Below, piece by piece: positions 17,411 to 28,646 of a stretch of 64,000 bases of DNA; positions within the stretch are counted from its first letter, which is position 1, and each line of letters opens with the position of its first letter. The stretch spans positions 5,902,769 to 5,966,768 of the forward strand of contig NZ_OZ024668.1 in NCBI RefSeq assembly GCF_902497775.2, read 5' to 3'. The notes beneath the pieces are model-generated. The model was given only the letters and a program-made list of their open reading frames with translations. It was not told the origin of the DNA and ran no database searches. This DNA comes from Pseudomonas fluorescens. Lineage in GTDB: Bacteria > Pseudomonadota > Gammaproteobacteria > Pseudomonadales > Pseudomonadaceae. Both the position numbers and the translations under genes were made by a program.

Positions 17411-18640
17411 TCAGCGCCCGGGATCGTCCTTGTAAGCCTTCAGCGCTTTCAGCCGCTCGCCCTTAAGCGCCTCGCCCAGCGCCTGCCCGGTCAGCCCTCG
17501 CTGCAGCAGTGGCTGCACCTGTACCGCCCGCGCCGCCGCTGCCGCGCCGCGCAGATAATCCGCCTGTGGATAATCACGTTGCTCCAGGCCTTTGCGGCCC
17601 CGGGCGTCCATCTCGCAGGCGACGATAAATTCCTCGAAACGCTGCGGCCGACGATACACGTCGAAGCTGTGCAGCAATTCCAGCAAAGTCGAAGCCCGCA
17701 GCTCCAGCGCCCGGTGGCAATGGGTGTGGTACTCGCCCACCAGCAACGCCAGCTCCTGGCATTCGCGCGGCGCCTTGAAGCGCTGGTTCACCGCCTTGAT
17801 CAATTTCAGCCCGCGCTGCTCGTGAGCGATATGTCGTGGCCATTCTTCTTCAGGGGTAAGGCCTTTGCCCAGGTCATGCAGCAAACAGGCCCAGCGCACG
17901 CTCAGGGGCTGTTGGTGCAGGGCGGCTTGTTCGAGCACCGAGAGGGTGTGGATACCGCTGTCGATCTCCGGGTGATGGGCCTCAGGCTGTGGCACGCCGA
18001 ACAGCGCATCGAGCTCTGGCATCAACTGCTTGAGGGCGCCGCAATCGCGCAGCACCTGGATGAATACCTGAGGCTGATCTTCCATCAGCGCCCGGGCGAT
18101 TTCCTTCCAGCTGCGCTCGGCGGTCAGCGCCTGCAGCTCGCCGGATTCGCTGAGTGCGTGCATCAGTTCGATGGTTTCCGGGGCCACGCTAAAGCCCATG
18201 CCGGCATAGCGCGCGGCAAACCGGGCGACGCGCAGCACGCGCAAGGGATCTTCGGCGAACGCCGGGGATACATGGCGCAAGATGCGGGCTTCAAGATCCT
18301 TCTGGCCGTTATACGGATCGCAGACGTTGCCCTGGTCATCTTCGGCCATGGCATTGATGGTCAGGTCGCGGCGGATGAGGTCTTCTTCAAGGGTAACCTG
18401 GGGGCTGGCGTGGAAGGTGAAGCCGCCATAGCCGCGTCCGCTCTTGCGCTCGGTGCGCGCCAGGGCGTATTCCTCGCCGCTTTTGGGGTGCAGGAATACC
18501 GGGAAATCCGCCCCGACCGGGCGATAACCCAAGGCTTGCATCTGTTCCGCCGTGGCACCGACCACGACCCAGTCGATATCACTGACCGGCCTGCCGAGCA
18601 GGCGGTCGCGTACGGCGCCGCCGACTTTGTAGATCTGCAT
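17411..18640 (-). CDS. cca: CCA-adding tRNA nucleotidyltransferase with HD domain
   Basis: This enzyme adds or repairs the CCA end of tRNAs. The 409-residue protein has the class II nucleotidyltransferase core (residues 1-140), with [20 protein letters not shown] holding the GG motif and catalytic DxD, and [14 protein letters not shown]-terminal HD phosphohydrolase domain contains [12 protein letters not shown] (about 250). This is the E. coli-like form that also has phosphatase and phosphodiesterase activity. The ATG at 18640 was chosen because the family starts at [12 protein letters not shown] and AGGTT lies upstream. It is convergent with folK. Confidence 0.96.
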   Translation of the reverse strand: MQIYKVGGAVRDRLLGRPVSDIDWVVVGATAEQMQALGYRPVGADFPVFLHPKSGEEYALARTERKSGRGYGGFTFHASPQVTLEEDLIRRDLTINAMAEDDQGNVCDPYNGQKDLEARILRHVSPAFAEDPLRVLRVARFAARYAGMGFSVAPETIELMHALSESGELQALTAERSWKEIARALMEDQPQVFIQVLRDCGALKQLMPELDALFGVPQPEAHHPEIDSGIHTLSVLEQAALHQQPLSVRWACLLHDLGKGLTPEEEWPRHIAHEQRGLKLIKAVNQRFKAPRECQELALLVGEYHTHCHRALELRASTLLELLHSFDVYRRPQRFEEFIVACEMDARGRKGLEQRDYPQADYLRGAAAAARAVQVQPLLQRGLTGQALGEALKGERLKALKAYKDDPGR

Positions 18641-18695
18641 GTAGAACCTCCGTTGATGCCACAGGATAACCTGTCTGGCAGCAACGGAGGGCACG

Positions 18696-20258
18696 CTAGA
18701 GGTGCACTACCGCCAGGTCCAGGCGGCCGTAGTCCGCTTCGCCGTGCTCGCCTCTGGGGGGCACGTGGTGGGTTTTCATCACCTGATCGCCCTGCAGGGT
18801 TTCCAGGTGGATGTCAAAGCCCCAGAGGCGGTGCAGGTGCTTGAGAACCTCCTCGGTAGAGTCACCCAGGGGTTTGCGGTCGTGTTGCTGGTGGCGCAGG
18901 GTCAGCGAGCGATCGCCGCGGCGGTCAATGCTCCAGATCTGCACGTTGGGTTCACGGTTGCCGAGGTTGTACTGGGCGGCCAGGGTCTCGCGGATGATCC
19001 GGTAGCCACTTTCGTCGTGGATGGCCGGTACCAGCAGGTCTTCACGCTGGTCGTCATCGAGGATGCTGAACAGCTTGAGGTCGCGGATCACCGTGGGCGA
19101 CAGGTACTGGAGAATGAAGCTCTCGTCCTTGAAGCTGCTCATGGCGAACTTGATGGTCGACAGCCAGTCGCTGCCGGCGATGTCGGGGAACCAGCGACGG
19201 TCCTCTTCGGTGGGGTGTTCGCACATGCGCCGGATGTCGCGGTACATGGCAAAGCCCAGGGCATAGGGATTGATGCCGCTGTAGTAGGGGCTGTCGAAGC
19301 CTGGCTGGAACACCACGCTGGTGTGCGACTGCAGGAACTCCATCATGAAGCCTTCGGTGACCAGGCCCTCGTCGTAGAGGTCGTTCATCAGGGTGTAGTG
19401 CCAGAAGGTTGCCCAGCCTTCGTTCATCACCTGGGTCTGGCGTTGCGGGTAGAAGTACTGGGCGATCTTGCGCACGATGCGCACGATCTCGCGCTGCCAG
19501 GGCTCGAGCAGCGGCGCGTGTTTCTCGATGAAGTAGAGGATGTTCTCCTGAGGTTCGGCCGGGAAGCGTGCGTTGTCGCGGTCGCTGTTCTTGTCGGCGC
19601 CCTTGGGAATGGTGCGCCACAGGTCGTTGATCTGTTTTTGCAGGTGTTCTTCGCGTTCTTTCTGCCGGCGTCGCTCTTCTTCGGCGGAAATCGGATAGGG
19701 CCGCTTGTAGCGGTCGACGCCGTAGTTCATCAGGGCGTGGCAAGAGTCGAGCAGGTCTTCGACGGCATCGATGCCATGGCGCTCTTCGCATTGGGTAATG
19801 TACTGCTTGGCGAACACCAGGTAATCGATGATCGAGCTGGCGTCGGTCCAGGTGCGGAACAGGTAGTTACCCTTGAAGAAGCTGTTATGCCCGTAGCAGG
19901 CATGGGCGACCACCAGCGCCTGCATGCAGATGGTGTTTTCTTCCATCAGGTAGGCGATGCAGGGGTCGGAGTTGATCACGATCTCGTAGGCCAGGCCCAT
20001 CTGACCACGGCTATAGGACTTTTCAGTGCTGAGGAAGTGTTTGCCGTACGACCAGTGGTGATAGCCCAGCGGCATACCGACGGAGGCGTAGGCGTCCATC
20101 ATCTGCTCGGCGGTGATCACCTCGATCTGGTTGGGGTAGGTGTCCAGGGCATAGCGCTCGGCCAGGCGGCTGATTTCCCGGTCATAGGCCTGGATCAGTT
20201 CGAATGTCCATTCGGACCCGGTAGAAATAGGGTGGCGCTTCTGCTCTCTAGCGGTCAT
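18696..20258 (-). CDS. SpoVR family protein (YcgB-like)
   Basis: The 520-residue protein belongs to the SpoVR/YcgB family, named after a Bacillus sporulation gene but common in non-sporulating proteobacteria. Conserved parts include [30 protein letters not shown], the His-rich [20 protein letters not shown], and [16 protein letters not shown]. The biochemical role is unknown. Its ATG overlaps the stop of the DUF444 gene by four bases, and a PrkA-type kinase lies just upstream. The three-gene order PrkA, YeaH, SpoVR is widely conserved and tied to stationary phase and stress. Confidence 0.93.
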   Translation of the reverse strand: MTAREQKRHPISTGSEWTFELIQAYDREISRLAERYALDTYPNQIEVITAEQMMDAYASVGMPLGYHHWSYGKHFLSTEKSYSRGQMGLAYEIVINSDPCIAYLMEENTICMQALVVAHACYGHNSFFKGNYLFRTWTDASSIIDYLVFAKQYITQCEERHGIDAVEDLLDSCHALMNYGVDRYKRPYPISAEEERRRQKEREEHLQKQINDLWRTIPKGADKNSDRDNARFPAEPQENILYFIEKHAPLLEPWQREIVRIVRKIAQYFYPQRQTQVMNEGWATFWHYTLMNDLYDEGLVTEGFMMEFLQSHTSVVFQPGFDSPYYSGINPYALGFAMYRDIRRMCEHPTEEDRRWFPDIAGSDWLSTIKFAMSSFKDESFILQYLSPTVIRDLKLFSILDDDQREDLLVPAIHDESGYRIIRETLAAQYNLGNREPNVQIWSIDRRGDRSLTLRHQQHDRKPLGDSTEEVLKHLHRLWGFDIHLETLQGDQVMKTHHVPPRGEHGEADYGRLDLAVVHL

Positions 20259-21526
20259 GTCACTAACCTGCGCTGGAAGAGTTCACGGAAGACCGGATAG
20301 ATATCGCCGGCCGACACCAGCTGCTGCTGGGCGAACGTATCGGCAAAGGCTTCGCCGATACGCTCATACTCGTACCACAATGCCTGATGTTCGCGAGGGG
20401 TGATCTCGACGTAAGTGTAGTACTGGACGAACGGCATGATCTGTTTGGTGAGGATCTCGCGGCAGATCGGCGAGTCGTCGTTCCAGTTGTCGCCGTCCGA
20501 GGCCTGGGCGGCGTAGATATTCCATTCATTGGCCGGGTAGCGTTCGGCCATGATCTCCTGCATCAGTTTCAGGGCGCTGGAGACGATGGTGCCGCCGGTT
20601 TCCCGGGAATAGAAGAATTCCTCTTCGTCCACTTCGCGGGCGCTGGTGTGGTGGCGGATGAACACTACTTCGATCTTGTCGTAGTTGCGCTTGAGGAACA
20701 GGTACAAAAGGATGAAAAAGCGTTTGGCGATGTCCTTGGTGGCCTGGGTCATGGAGCCGGAAACGTCCATCAGGCAGAACATCACCGCCTTGGAACTGGG
20801 GTTGGGTTGCTTGACCAGCAGGTTGTACTTGAGGTCGAAGGTGTCGAGGAACGGCACACGATGGATGCGTGCACTCAAGCGTTCGATTTCTGCTTCAATT
20901 TCCTGAATATCGCCGAAGTTGTCCGGTTCTTCCCGCTTCAGTCGCGCCAGTTCCTCCTGAGCTACTCGCAGTTTTGCCCGACTGCTGCCGGACAGGGCGA
21001 TGCGCCGGGCATGAGCCGAACGCAGGGTGCGGATGATGTTGATGCGTGACGGGTTGCCTTCGTTGCTGATACCGGCGCGCACAGTCTTGAAGGTGTCGGT
21101 GCCAGTCAGGTGACGTTTGACCAGGTTGGGCAGTTCGAGGTCTTCGAACATGAATTCGAGGAATTCTTCCTGGGTAATCTGGAAGACGAATTCGTCCATG
21201 CCTTCGCCGGAGTTGCCAGCCTTGCCACGGCCGCCGCCCCCGCCGCCCCCTTGCGGACGGGCGATATGTTCGCCAGCGGTGAATTCCTTGTTGCCCGGAT
21301 GCACCACCGTCTGCTTGCCGCCACGGCCATGGTGCAGCACCGGTTCGTCGATGTCGCGACCGGGAATGCTGATCTGCTCGCCATGCTCCATGTCGGTGAT
21401 GGAGCGGCGGCTCACGGCCTCCTCGACAGCCTTCTTGATGTGGTCACGGTAACGCCGCAAAAAGCGCTGGCGGTTGACCGTGCTCTTGTTCTTGCCGTTC
21501 AGGCGTCGGTCGATCACATAGCTCAT
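20255..21526 (-). CDS. DUF444 family protein (YeaH type) with vWA-like domain
   Basis: This 423-residue protein is a YeaH/YhbH homologue. It begins [22 protein letters not shown], has a Gly-rich stretch (about 95-107) and a vWA-like domain with the metal-site motif [13 protein letters not shown] (about 245), then [19 protein letters not shown]. Such proteins are thought to act with the PrkA kinase in the general stress response, but the molecular function is not established. It is coupled to the SpoVR gene by a 4-base overlap. The 104-base gap to the kinase gene holds a palindromic repeat, so it may be partly separate in transcription. Confidence 0.92.
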   Translation of the reverse strand: MSYVIDRRLNGKNKSTVNRQRFLRRYRDHIKKAVEEAVSRRSITDMEHGEQISIPGRDIDEPVLHHGRGGKQTVVHPGNKEFTAGEHIARPQGGGGGGGRGKAGNSGEGMDEFVFQITQEEFLEFMFEDLELPNLVKRHLTGTDTFKTVRAGISNEGNPSRINIIRTLRSAHARRIALSGSSRAKLRVAQEELARLKREEPDNFGDIQEIEAEIERLSARIHRVPFLDTFDLKYNLLVKQPNPSSKAVMFCLMDVSGSMTQATKDIAKRFFILLYLFLKRNYDKIEVVFIRHHTSAREVDEEEFFYSRETGGTIVSSALKLMQEIMAERYPANEWNIYAAQASDGDNWNDDSPICREILTKQIMPFVQYYTYVEITPREHQALWYEYERIGEAFADTFAQQQLVSAGDIYPVFRELFQRRLVT

Positions 21527-21559
21527 AGGCCCCTCCGGGGAGCTGAAGACTCAAGCTTC

Positions 21560-21614
21560 AAGCCGCAAGCCCTGCCAGGCGGCTCACGGGTGCCTGGCGA
21601 ACAGCTTGCGGCTT
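21560..21614. repeat. Palindromic intergenic repeat
   Basis: AAGCCGCAAGC (21560-21570) and GCTTGCGGCTT (21604-21614) are perfect 11-base arms. A second nested pair, CCAGGC/GCCTGG, lies inside. The element sits between the kinase gene and the DUF444 gene. A related GCTTGCGGCT element occurs at 59393-59453. It may modulate mRNA stability between the two genes. Confidence 0.7.
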
Positions 21615-21630
21615 GCCACTTACAGCTCGG

Positions 21631-23553
21631 TCACTGCGATTTTCTGACCCGCAGGTACCATTCCGAGAGCAGCCGAACTTGCTTGTCTGTGTAACCGCGT
21701 TCCACCATTCGGGTGACGAAGTCGTTGTGCTTTTGTTGATCCTCTTTGCTGGCCTTGGCGTTGAAGCTGATGACCGGCAGCAGGTCCTCGGTGTTGGAGA
21801 ACATTTTCTTCTCGATCACCACCCGCAGTTTTTCGTAGCTGAGCCAGGTCGGGTTCTTGCCGTTGTTGTTGGCCCGGGCGCGCAGCACGAAGTTGACGAT
21901 TTCGTTGCGGAAATCCTTCGGATTGCTGATGCCGGCCGGCTTCTCGATCTTCTCCAGCTCTTCGTTGAGGGCAATGCGGTTGAGGATCTCGCCGGTTTCC
22001 GGATCGCGGTATTCCTGGTCCTGGATCCAGAAGTCGGCGTACAGCACGTAGCGGTCGAAGATGTTCTGCCCGTATTCGCTGTAGGACTCCAGGTAAGCGG
22101 TCTGGATTTCCTTGCCGATGAACTCGATGTAGCGTGGCGCCAGGTACTCTTTCAGGTAGCGCAGGTAGCGTTCGCGCACTTCGGCAGGGAATTGTTCCTG
22201 TTCGATCTGCTGCTCCAGTACATACAGCAGGTGCACCGGGTTGGCGGCAATTTCATGGGGATCGAAGTTGAACACCTTGGAGAGGATCTTGAAGGCAAAG
22301 CGGGTCGACAGACCGTTCATGCCCTCATCGACCCCGGCCGCATCGCGGTATTCCTGGATCGACTTGGCCTTGGGATCGGTATCCTTGAGGTTTTCGCCGT
22401 CATACACGCGCATTTTCGAATAGATGTTCGAGTTTTCCGGCTCTTTGAGCCGCGACAGCACGGTGAACTGGGCGAGCATCTTCAGGGTGTCGGGCGCGCA
22501 GTGGGCCTTGGCCAGCGAGCTGTTGAACAGCAGCTTGTCGTAGATCTTGATTTCGTCGCTGACCCGCAGGCAGTACGGCACCTTGACGATGTAGATCCGG
22601 TCGATAAAGGCTTCGTTGTTCTTGTTGTTGCGGAAGCTGTGCCATTCCGATTCGTTGGAGTGGGCCAGCAGGATCCCGGAGTACGGAATCGCACCGAGGC
22701 CTTCGGTACTGTTGTAGTTACCTTCCTGGGTGGCCGTCAGTAATGGGTGCAGGACCTTGATTGGCGCCTTGAACATCTCGACGAATTCCATCAGGCCCTG
22801 GTTGGCCCGGCACAATGCGCCCGAGTAGCTGTAGGCGTCGGCGTCGTTCTGCGGGTATTCCTCGAGTTTGCGGATATCGACCTTACCGACCAGGGCGGAA
22901 ATATCCTGGTTGTTTTCGTCACCCGGTTCGGTCTTGGCCACGGCGATCTGGTTAAGGATCGACGGGTAGAGTTTGACCACCTTGAACTGGCTGATGTCGC
23001 CCCCGAACTCGGCCAGTCGCTTGGTCGCCCAGGGCGACATGATGGTGTTCAGGTAGCGCCGCGGGATGCCGAAGTCTTCTTCGAGAATGGCGCCGTCTTC
23101 CGCGGCGTTGAACAGCCCCAGGGGCGATTCGAAAACCGGCGAGCCCTTGATGGCATAGAAGGGCACCTTCTCCATCAGCTGTTTGAGCTTTTCGGCCAGG
23201 GACGATTTACCGCCGCCCACCGGGCCCAGCAGGTAGAGGATCTGTTTCTTCTCTTCCAGGCCCTGAGCGGCATGGCGGAAATAGGACACGATCTGGTCGA
23301 TGCATTCTTCCATTCCATGGAAGTCTTCAAAGGCCGGATAGCGGCGAATCACCTTGTTGGAAAATATGCGCGACAGCCTTGAGTTGTTCGAGGTGTCGAC
23401 CAGTTCCGGCTCACCGATAGCCATCAACAGGCGTTCGGCCGCCGACGCATAAGCACTGCGATCGCTTTTGCAGAGCTCAAGGTACTCCTGCAGCGAAAGT
23501 TCTTCCTGACGGGTGGACTCGAAACGTTGTTGGAAGTGGCTAAAAATACTCAT
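21631..23553 (-). CDS. PrkA family serine protein kinase (YeaG type)
   Basis: The 640-residue protein has a PrkA AAA domain with Walker A GPVGGGKSS (110-118), followed by the C-terminal PrkA kinase-like domain. Homologues (E. coli YeaG) work with YeaH under nitrogen starvation and other stresses, and some family members show protease rather than kinase activity, so the exact reaction is uncertain. The ATG at 23553 has AGGTGA upstream and gives the normal MSIFSHFQQRFE opening; an upstream ATG would add 23 atypical residues. It is first in the PrkA-YeaH-SpoVR series. A promoter must lie in the 280-base gap before it. Confidence 0.94.
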   Translation of the reverse strand: MSIFSHFQQRFESTRQEELSLQEYLELCKSDRSAYASAAERLLMAIGEPELVDTSNNSRLSRIFSNKVIRRYPAFEDFHGMEECIDQIVSYFRHAAQGLEEKKQILYLLGPVGGGKSSLAEKLKQLMEKVPFYAIKGSPVFESPLGLFNAAEDGAILEEDFGIPRRYLNTIMSPWATKRLAEFGGDISQFKVVKLYPSILNQIAVAKTEPGDENNQDISALVGKVDIRKLEEYPQNDADAYSYSGALCRANQGLMEFVEMFKAPIKVLHPLLTATQEGNYNSTEGLGAIPYSGILLAHSNESEWHSFRNNKNNEAFIDRIYIVKVPYCLRVSDEIKIYDKLLFNSSLAKAHCAPDTLKMLAQFTVLSRLKEPENSNIYSKMRVYDGENLKDTDPKAKSIQEYRDAAGVDEGMNGLSTRFAFKILSKVFNFDPHEIAANPVHLLYVLEQQIEQEQFPAEVRERYLRYLKEYLAPRYIEFIGKEIQTAYLESYSEYGQNIFDRYVLYADFWIQDQEYRDPETGEILNRIALNEELEKIEKPAGISNPKDFRNEIVNFVLRARANNNGKNPTWLSYEKLRVVIEKKMFSNTEDLLPVISFNAKASKEDQQKHNDFVTRMVERGYTDKQVRLLSEWYLRVRKSQ

Positions 23554-23834
23554 GACGTCACCTCGCTCGATACGTGGAGCCGACGCCGGATCAGTCAGCT
23601 GATGCTGGCATGCAATCGACACCGCCGATTGCTGTATACCCCCCAGAACACCTAGAACTCGCTACCGATGACCCGCACGCCGGTGTACCGGCTCTCCCCT
23701 TTTTGGATGGCCTGCGCTTAAGGATAGTTCGGAATCGGGGAGGTCAAGGGCGGTTGTACATGAAGTTCGCCATGACCGTTCGTCTGGTCAGGCGCGAGCC
23801 CGCACAGGACGCGGGCTGCGGGAGATGAAAAAAA

Positions 23835-24164
23835 TTATTCGGCAGTGCCCTGGGCAGTTTCTGCAGGATATGTGTTACGCCACAGCTCGAAGCCGCCGTC
23901 GAGGCTGTAGACGTCGGAAAAGCCCTGGCTGATCAGGTAAGCGGCAGCGCTCTGACTGGAATTGCCGTGATAGCAGACCACCACGGTTGGCGCGTCGAGA
24001 TCGGCAGCGCGGATGAAGTCCGCTACCGAGTGGTTGTCCAGATGCTTCGAGCCGGTGATGTGTCCGAGGGCAAAGGTTGGCTGGTCGCGAATATCGACCA
24101 CGACCGCACCTTGCTCACGCAGCGCCTGGGCCTGCTCGGGAGGGATGCGTTTGAATTCGCTCAT
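23835..24164 (-). CDS. glpE: Thiosulfate sulfurtransferase GlpE
   Basis: The 109-residue single-domain rhodanese transfers sulfur from thiosulfate to cyanide or thiol acceptors. The catalytic Cys64 lies in [16 protein letters not shown], and the CDC25-like [16 protein letters not shown] precedes it. The length matches GlpE. It is the last gene of the leftward series and starts 14 bases after apaH, so it is probably cotranscribed with it. The 280 bases beyond it lead to the kinase gene. Confidence 0.93.
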   Translation of the reverse strand: MSEFKRIPPEQAQALREQGAVVVDIRDQPTFALGHITGSKHLDNHSVADFIRAADLDAPTVVVCYHGNSSQSAAAYLISQGFSDVYSLDGGFELWRNTYPAETAQGTAE

Positions 24165-24178
24165 GGGTACGGTTTCCT

Positions 24179-25054
24179 TCAGGACTGGTCGTTCATTCTA
24201 GCGGGTTGTGCCGGTGCAGGCTGCATTCGCGGGGTGCCTTGGTCGGCGCATTCGCAGCGGTGGAATGCGCCGCTGTCGACGTTGTACAGAGTCATGGCGC
24301 CACCCCAGACGCAACCGGTGTCCAGGGCAATCACCCCGGGCTCCTTGCAGCGCCCTTCAAGGGCAGCCCAGTGGCCGAAGATAATCTTCACATGCCGTGA
24401 GCGGCGACCCTTGTGGGCGAACCACGGCTTATAGCCGGGCGGGGCGGTCTCGGCGCCTTCCTTGCCCTTGAGGTCGAGCTTGCCTTCACTGGTGCAAAAG
24501 CGCATGCGGGTGAAGTAGTTGGTGATTACCCGCAGGCGAGTGACGCCGCTCAGGTCTTTGCTCCACTTGTTCGGTTCGTTGCCGTACATGCCATCGAGGT
24601 AGGGCTTGAGGCGATTGTCGTCGCGCAGCACTTCTTCGACTTCGCCTGCCAGCTCCAGAGCCTTGCCCAGGGTCCACTGCGGCGGGATGCCGGCGTGGAC
24701 CAACGCTATGCCGCGTTGCTCGTCGTAGTGCAGCAGCTTTTGCCGGCGCAGCCAGTCGAGCAACTCGCCGGCATCCGGAGCATCGAGGATTTCGCGCAGG
24801 GTGTCGTTCTTTTTCAGACGCTCGATGTTGTGCCAGGCGGCCAGCAGGTGCAGGTCATGGTTGCCCAGTACGCACACCAGCGATTCGCGGATGGAATAAA
24901 GGAAGCGCAGGGTCTCCAGCGATTCCGGGCCGCGGTTGACCAGGTCGCCGACCAGCCACAGGCGGTCGACCGCCGGGTTGAAGGCTACCCGTTCGAGCAG
25001 GCACTTGAGCGGCTGCAGGCAGCCTTGCAGGTCTCCGACTGCGTATACCGCCAT
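24179..25054 (-). CDS. apaH: Symmetrical bis(5'-nucleosyl)-tetraphosphatase
   Basis: ApaH hydrolyses Ap4A to two ADP and also removes Np4 caps from RNA. The 291-residue protein shows the metallophosphatase motifs [12 protein letters not shown] (GDxQG), [12 protein letters not shown] (GDxxxRG) and [10 protein letters not shown] (GNHD) in order. A late segment, [11 protein letters not shown], closes the fold. The TGA of apaG shares its last base with the ATG of apaH, so the genes are translationally coupled as in E. coli. The last 25 residues are a Pro- and Gln-rich tail with no recognised role. Confidence 0.96.
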   Translation of the reverse strand: MAVYAVGDLQGCLQPLKCLLERVAFNPAVDRLWLVGDLVNRGPESLETLRFLYSIRESLVCVLGNHDLHLLAAWHNIERLKKNDTLREILDAPDAGELLDWLRRQKLLHYDEQRGIALVHAGIPPQWTLGKALELAGEVEEVLRDDNRLKPYLDGMYGNEPNKWSKDLSGVTRLRVITNYFTRMRFCTSEGKLDLKGKEGAETAPPGYKPWFAHKGRRSRHVKIIFGHWAALEGRCKEPGVIALDTGCVWGGAMTLYNVDSGAFHRCECADQGTPRMQPAPAQPARMNDQS

Positions 25055-25434
25055 CAGTGCAGGGCTCCGGGCACGGCGAGGCGGAAGGGTTTGATGACGG
25101 CGTCGAAACGCTTACCGTCCTCAGCGAACATCTGGTAGCTGCCCTGCATGGTGCCGACCTTGGTGCTGATCACCGCGCCGCTGCTGTAGGTGTGGCTTTG
25201 GCCCGGTTCGATCAGCGGTTGCTGACCGATAACACCTGCTCCCTTGACCTCTTCGACATGACCATCACCGTTGGTGATCAGCCAGTGGCGTGACATCAGT
25301 TTGGCCGGCACAGTGCCGTTGTTCTGCACCGTAATGGTATAGGCGAAGGCAAAACGGTCGTTTTCGGGATCAGATTGTTCTTTGAGGTAGCGGGTCACGA
25401 CGCTGACGTCGATCTGGTAACGGGGATCAGACAT
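25054..25434 (-). CDS. apaG: ApaG (Co2+/Mg2+ efflux-associated protein)
   Basis: The 126-residue protein is a compact beta-sandwich of the ApaG family, with [43 protein letters not shown] and GTMQGSYQM. It is named for its link to apaH; mutants in enterobacteria have cobalt resistance and magnesium phenotypes, but the molecular job is unclear. It lies between rsmA and apaH, with a perfect hairpin in the gap to rsmA. Confidence 0.95.
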   Translation of the reverse strand: MSDPRYQIDVSVVTRYLKEQSDPENDRFAFAYTITVQNNGTVPAKLMSRHWLITNGDGHVEEVKGAGVIGQQPLIEPGQSHTYSSGAVISTKVGTMQGSYQMFAEDGKRFDAVIKPFRLAVPGALH

Positions 25435-25501
25435 GCAAGGGGCCTTGGCAACAGACGCGGATACGGCGATGGCGTCAGTCTAGGCTATCGGCGGGGTAGC
25501 C

Positions 25502-25526
25502 GGCCAGTCATGCTGCATGACTGGCC
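25502..25526. repeat. Perfect 11-bp hairpin between rsmA and apaG
   Basis: GGCCAGTCATG and CATGACTGGCC pair perfectly around CTG. It lies 12 bases behind the rsmA stop on the leftward transcript and has no T run, so it may be a processing or pausing site, or a weak terminator, inside the surA-rsmA-apaGH series. Confidence 0.65.
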
Positions 25527-25537
25527 ATAGGGGCAAG

Positions 25538-26344
25538 TTACGCGGCGCCCTGTTGCTCGGCCAGTTTGTCGGCCAGGCGCACGAAGGCGGCCAGGTCGAG
25601 TTGCTCCGGGCGTAGGCTGCCATCGACGCCGGCAGCCTCGATGGCGTCGCTGCTGAGCAGGGCCTTGAGGGTGTTGCGCAGGGTCTTGCGGCGCTGGTTG
25701 AAGGCTTCGCGCACGATGCGCTCGAGCAGGCGATGGTCCTTGGCCGGGAACGGCAGGGTTTCGTGCGGTACCAGGCGCACGATCGCCGAGTCGACCTTGG
25801 GGGGCGGATTGAACGCGCCCGGGCCGACGTTGAACAGGTGCTCGACCCGGCAGTGGTACTGCACCATGATCGACAGGCGGCCCCAGTCACCACCGCCAGG
25901 GCCTGCGGCCAGTCGCTCGACCACCTCCTTCTGCAACATGAAATGCATGTCGCGGATCAGCTCGGCGTTGGCCAGCAGGTGGAAGATCAGCGGCGTGGAG
26001 ATGTTGTACGGCAGGTTGCCGACCACGCGCAGGCTGTGGGGGGCAGCACCGAGAGTGGTGAAGTCGAATTTCAGCGCATCGCCCTGGTGCAGGCGGAAGT
26101 TGTCGCGGCCAGCGAACTGCTGGTTGAGGATCGGCACCAGGTCCTTGTCCAGCTCGACCACGTCCAGCTGTGCGCCGCTGGCCAGCAGGCCGGAGGTCAG
26201 GGCACCCTGGCCCGGGCCGATTTCCAGCATGCGCTCGCCGGCCTTGGCGTGGATCGAGCGCAGAATGCGGTCGATGACCCCGGCGTCGTGCAGGAAGTTC
26301 TGGCCAAAGCGCTTGCGCGCCTTGTGTTGGTATTGCTCGGTCAT
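25538..26344 (-). CDS. rsmA: 16S rRNA (adenine1518/1519-N6)-dimethyltransferase
   Basis: RsmA (KsgA) dimethylates two adjacent adenosines near the 3' end of 16S rRNA, a late check in 30S assembly. The 268-residue protein has [10 protein letters not shown] near the N-terminus, the SAM-binding [11 protein letters not shown] (about 41-51) and the catalytic [11 protein letters not shown] (about 109-119). A small helical C-terminal domain follows. Its ATG overlaps the pdxA stop, so it is coupled to pdxA as in many gamma-proteobacteria. Confidence 0.97.
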   Translation of the reverse strand: MTEQYQHKARKRFGQNFLHDAGVIDRILRSIHAKAGERMLEIGPGQGALTSGLLASGAQLDVVELDKDLVPILNQQFAGRDNFRLHQGDALKFDFTTLGAAPHSLRVVGNLPYNISTPLIFHLLANAELIRDMHFMLQKEVVERLAAGPGGGDWGRLSIMVQYHCRVEHLFNVGPGAFNPPPKVDSAIVRLVPHETLPFPAKDHRLLERIVREAFNQRRKTLRNTLKALLSSDAIEAAGVDGSLRPEQLDLAAFVRLADKLAEQQGAA

Positions 26345-27330
26345 TTTCGGGTCTCGGCCATCTGGTAGGCGGTTTCCAGGGCGACCTGCAGGCTGCCGGT
26401 GTCGATCTTACCGCTGCCGGCCAGGTCCAAGGCAGTGCCGTGGTCGACCGAGGTGCGGATGATCGGCAGGCCCAGGGTCACGTTGACTGCAGCGCCGAAG
26501 CCTTTGTACTTGAGCACGGGCAGGCCCTGGTCGTGGTACATCGCCAGCACTGCATCGCAGTGCTCCAGATATTTGGGGGTAAACAGGGTGTCGGCGGGCA
26601 ACGGGCCGCGAAGGTCCATGCCTTCGCTGCGCAGGCGCGCCAATGTCGGTTCGATGGTGTCTATTTCTTCGTGGCCCAAATGGCCACCTTCGCCGGCATG
26701 CGGGTTGAGTCCGCAGACAAGGATGCGCGGGTTGGCAATGCCGAATTTGTTTTGCAGGTCGGCATGCAGGATCCGCGTAACGCGCTCCAGGCGCTCGCTG
26801 GTGATTGCATCGGCAACGTCGCGCAGGGGCAGGTGAGTGGTCACCAGGGCCACGCGCAGGCCGCGGGTTGCCAGCATCATTACCACTTGCGCGGTGCTGG
26901 TCAGGTCGGCGAGGAACTCGGTATGCCCGGAGAAGGCGATACCGCTTTCGTTGATCACACCCTTGTGCACGGGCGCGGTGATCATTCCGGCGAAGTGCCC
27001 GTCCAGGCAGCCTTGCCCGGCGCGGGTCAGGGTCTGCAGCACGAACGCGGCGTTGGCCTTGTCCAACTGCCCTGCTACCACCGGTTTTTGCAGCGGTGTA
27101 TCCCAGACGTACAGACTGCCTGCCGGAGCGGGCTGATCGGGGAGGGCGTCGAGGTTCACTGCCAGCAGCGTGACGGCCACGCCCAGCTGCGCGGCCCGCT
27201 CGGCGAGCAGGTCACGGCTGGTAATGGCAATCAGGGGGTGCGGCTGGGCTTGCGTGGCAAGCAGCAGGCACAGGTCAGGACCTATGCCGGCCGGCTCGCC
27301 GGGTGTGAGGGCGAAGCGCTGAGGTTTCAC
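26341..27330 (-). CDS. pdxA: 4-hydroxythreonine-4-phosphate dehydrogenase
   Basis: PdxA oxidises 4-phosphohydroxy-threonine in the DXP-dependent route to pyridoxal phosphate. The 329-residue protein begins [16 protein letters not shown]. It has metal-binding histidines in [11 protein letters not shown] and [10 protein letters not shown], and the late ECH-like [22 protein letters not shown]. The start is a GTG at 27330 that overlaps the surA stop by four bases. It is part of the surA-pdxA-rsmA coupled set. Confidence 0.97.
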   Translation of the reverse strand: MKPQRFALTPGEPAGIGPDLCLLLATQAQPHPLIAITSRDLLAERAAQLGVAVTLLAVNLDALPDQPAPAGSLYVWDTPLQKPVVAGQLDKANAAFVLQTLTRAGQGCLDGHFAGMITAPVHKGVINESGIAFSGHTEFLADLTSTAQVVMMLATRGLRVALVTTHLPLRDVADAITSERLERVTRILHADLQNKFGIANPRILVCGLNPHAGEGGHLGHEEIDTIEPTLARLRSEGMDLRGPLPADTLFTPKYLEHCDAVLAMYHDQGLPVLKYKGFGAAVNVTLGLPIIRTSVDHGTALDLAGSGKIDTGSLQVALETAYQMAETRK

Positions 27331-28646
27331 TGCGCGGCCTGATCGGCGCCAGGAAGCTTGATTTCGACGTAGGCTTCGTCACGGATCTGACGCAGCCAGG
27401 TCTGCAGCTCTTCATCGTACTTGCGGTTACGCAACACGTTCATCGCTTGTTGCTCGCGGGCCTGTTCGGTGCTGTCGGTGGCGCGGCGGCCCAGCACTTC
27501 GAGGACATGCCAGCCGTACTGGGTCTTGAACGGCTTGGTCACCTGGCCCTGCTGGGCGTTGGCCATTTCTTCGCGGAACTCCGGCACCAGGGCGCTCGGG
27601 TCGATCCAGTTGAGGTCGCCGCCATTGAGGGCCGAGCCTGGGTCTTCGGAGAAGGCCTTGGCCAGTTCGGCAAAGTCTTCGCCATTGCGGATGCGCTCGT
27701 ACAGCTTCTCGGCCAGTTGCTGAGTGGCTGCTTCGTTGCGGATTTCGCTTGGCTTGATCAGGATATGGCGGACATGCACTTCGTCACGCATCATCGCTTC
27801 GCTGCCGCCGCGTTTTTCCTGCATCTTGATGATGATGAAGCCGTTCGGAATGCGCAGCGGCTCGGTGACTTCACCAACGCTCATTCTGCTGAGCATCTCG
27901 CCGAACTGCGGTGGCAACTGAGCAGCTTTACGCCAGCCCATTTCGCCGCCTTCCAGGGCGTTCTCGCTGGCGGAGTTGGCGATTGCCATCTGGCCGAAGT
28001 CGGCGCCGCTCTTCAGGCGCGAGTACACCTCGCCAGCCTTCTGGGCCGCCGCCTGGATCTGCGCCGAGTTGGCGCTTTCCGGGGTCGGGATGAGGATGTT
28101 GGCCAGACGGAATTCTTCCGACAGCTGCATCTTGCCCATGTCCGAGGCGAGGAAGTTCTTCACTTCCTGCTCCGAGACCTGGATGCGCTCGGCAACCCGA
28201 CGCTGACGTACGCGGCTGATGATCATCTCGCGACGAACCTGCTCGCGGGCATCGTCGTACGACAGGCCATCGCGAGCCAGGGCCGCGCGGAACTGCTCCA
28301 GGTTCATGCCATTGCGCTGGGCAATGGTCCCGATGGCCTGGTTCAGTTCTTCGTCGGTGATGCGGATGCCCGAGCGATCGCCGATCTGCAGTTGCAGGTT
28401 TTCGACGATCAGGCGCTCAAGCACCTGTTGGTCCAGAACACTGGCGGGCGGCACGGAGCCACCACGCTTGGCGATGGACTGCTGGACTTCACGCACGCGG
28501 CTGTCCAGCTGGCTCTTCATCACCACGTCGTTATCGACGATGGCCACAACGCTGTCCAGAGGTTGCACGGCGGCATGTGCCGTGCCGGTCAGCAATACTG
28601 CGCCCAGCAACAGCGGGCGCAGACAATCAGTAAGCTTGGTCTTCAC
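27327..28646 (-). CDS. surA: Periplasmic peptidyl-prolyl isomerase/chaperone SurA
   Basis: SurA guides outer-membrane proteins, including LptD, through the periplasm. The 439-residue protein has a signal peptide ending near GTAHA (about 26) and an N-terminal chaperone domain. Two parvulin domains follow (about 180-280 and 290-390), the second with [12 protein letters not shown] and [14 protein letters not shown]. The start is a GTG at 28646 that lies inside the last 20 bases of lptD, so translation is probably coupled to that of its major client. Confidence 0.96.
   Translation of the reverse strand: MKTKLTDCLRPLLLGAVLLTGTAHAAVQPLDSVVAIVDNDVVMKSQLDSRVREVQQSIAKRGGSVPPASVLDQQVLERLIVENLQLQIGDRSGIRITDEELNQAIGTIAQRNGMNLEQFRAALARDGLSYDDAREQVRREMIISRVRQRRVAERIQVSEQEVKNFLASDMGKMQLSEEFRLANILIPTPESANSAQIQAAAQKAGEVYSRLKSGADFGQMAIANSASENALEGGEMGWRKAAQLPPQFGEMLSRMSVGEVTEPLRIPNGFIIIKMQEKRGGSEAMMRDEVHVRHILIKPSEIRNEAATQQLAEKLYERIRNGEDFAELAKAFSEDPGSALNGGDLNWIDPSALVPEFREEMANAQQGQVTKPFKTQYGWHVLEVLGRRATDSTEQAREQQAMNVLRNRKYDEELQTWLRQIRDEAYVEIKLPGADQAAQ

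Noticed and set aside
18702..20300. 532-codon open frame on the plus strand opposite the SpoVR gene
   Set aside because: It mirrors the SpoVR frame codon by codon. Composition is skewed to Val, His and Gln as expected of an antisense reading, and no family is recognisable.
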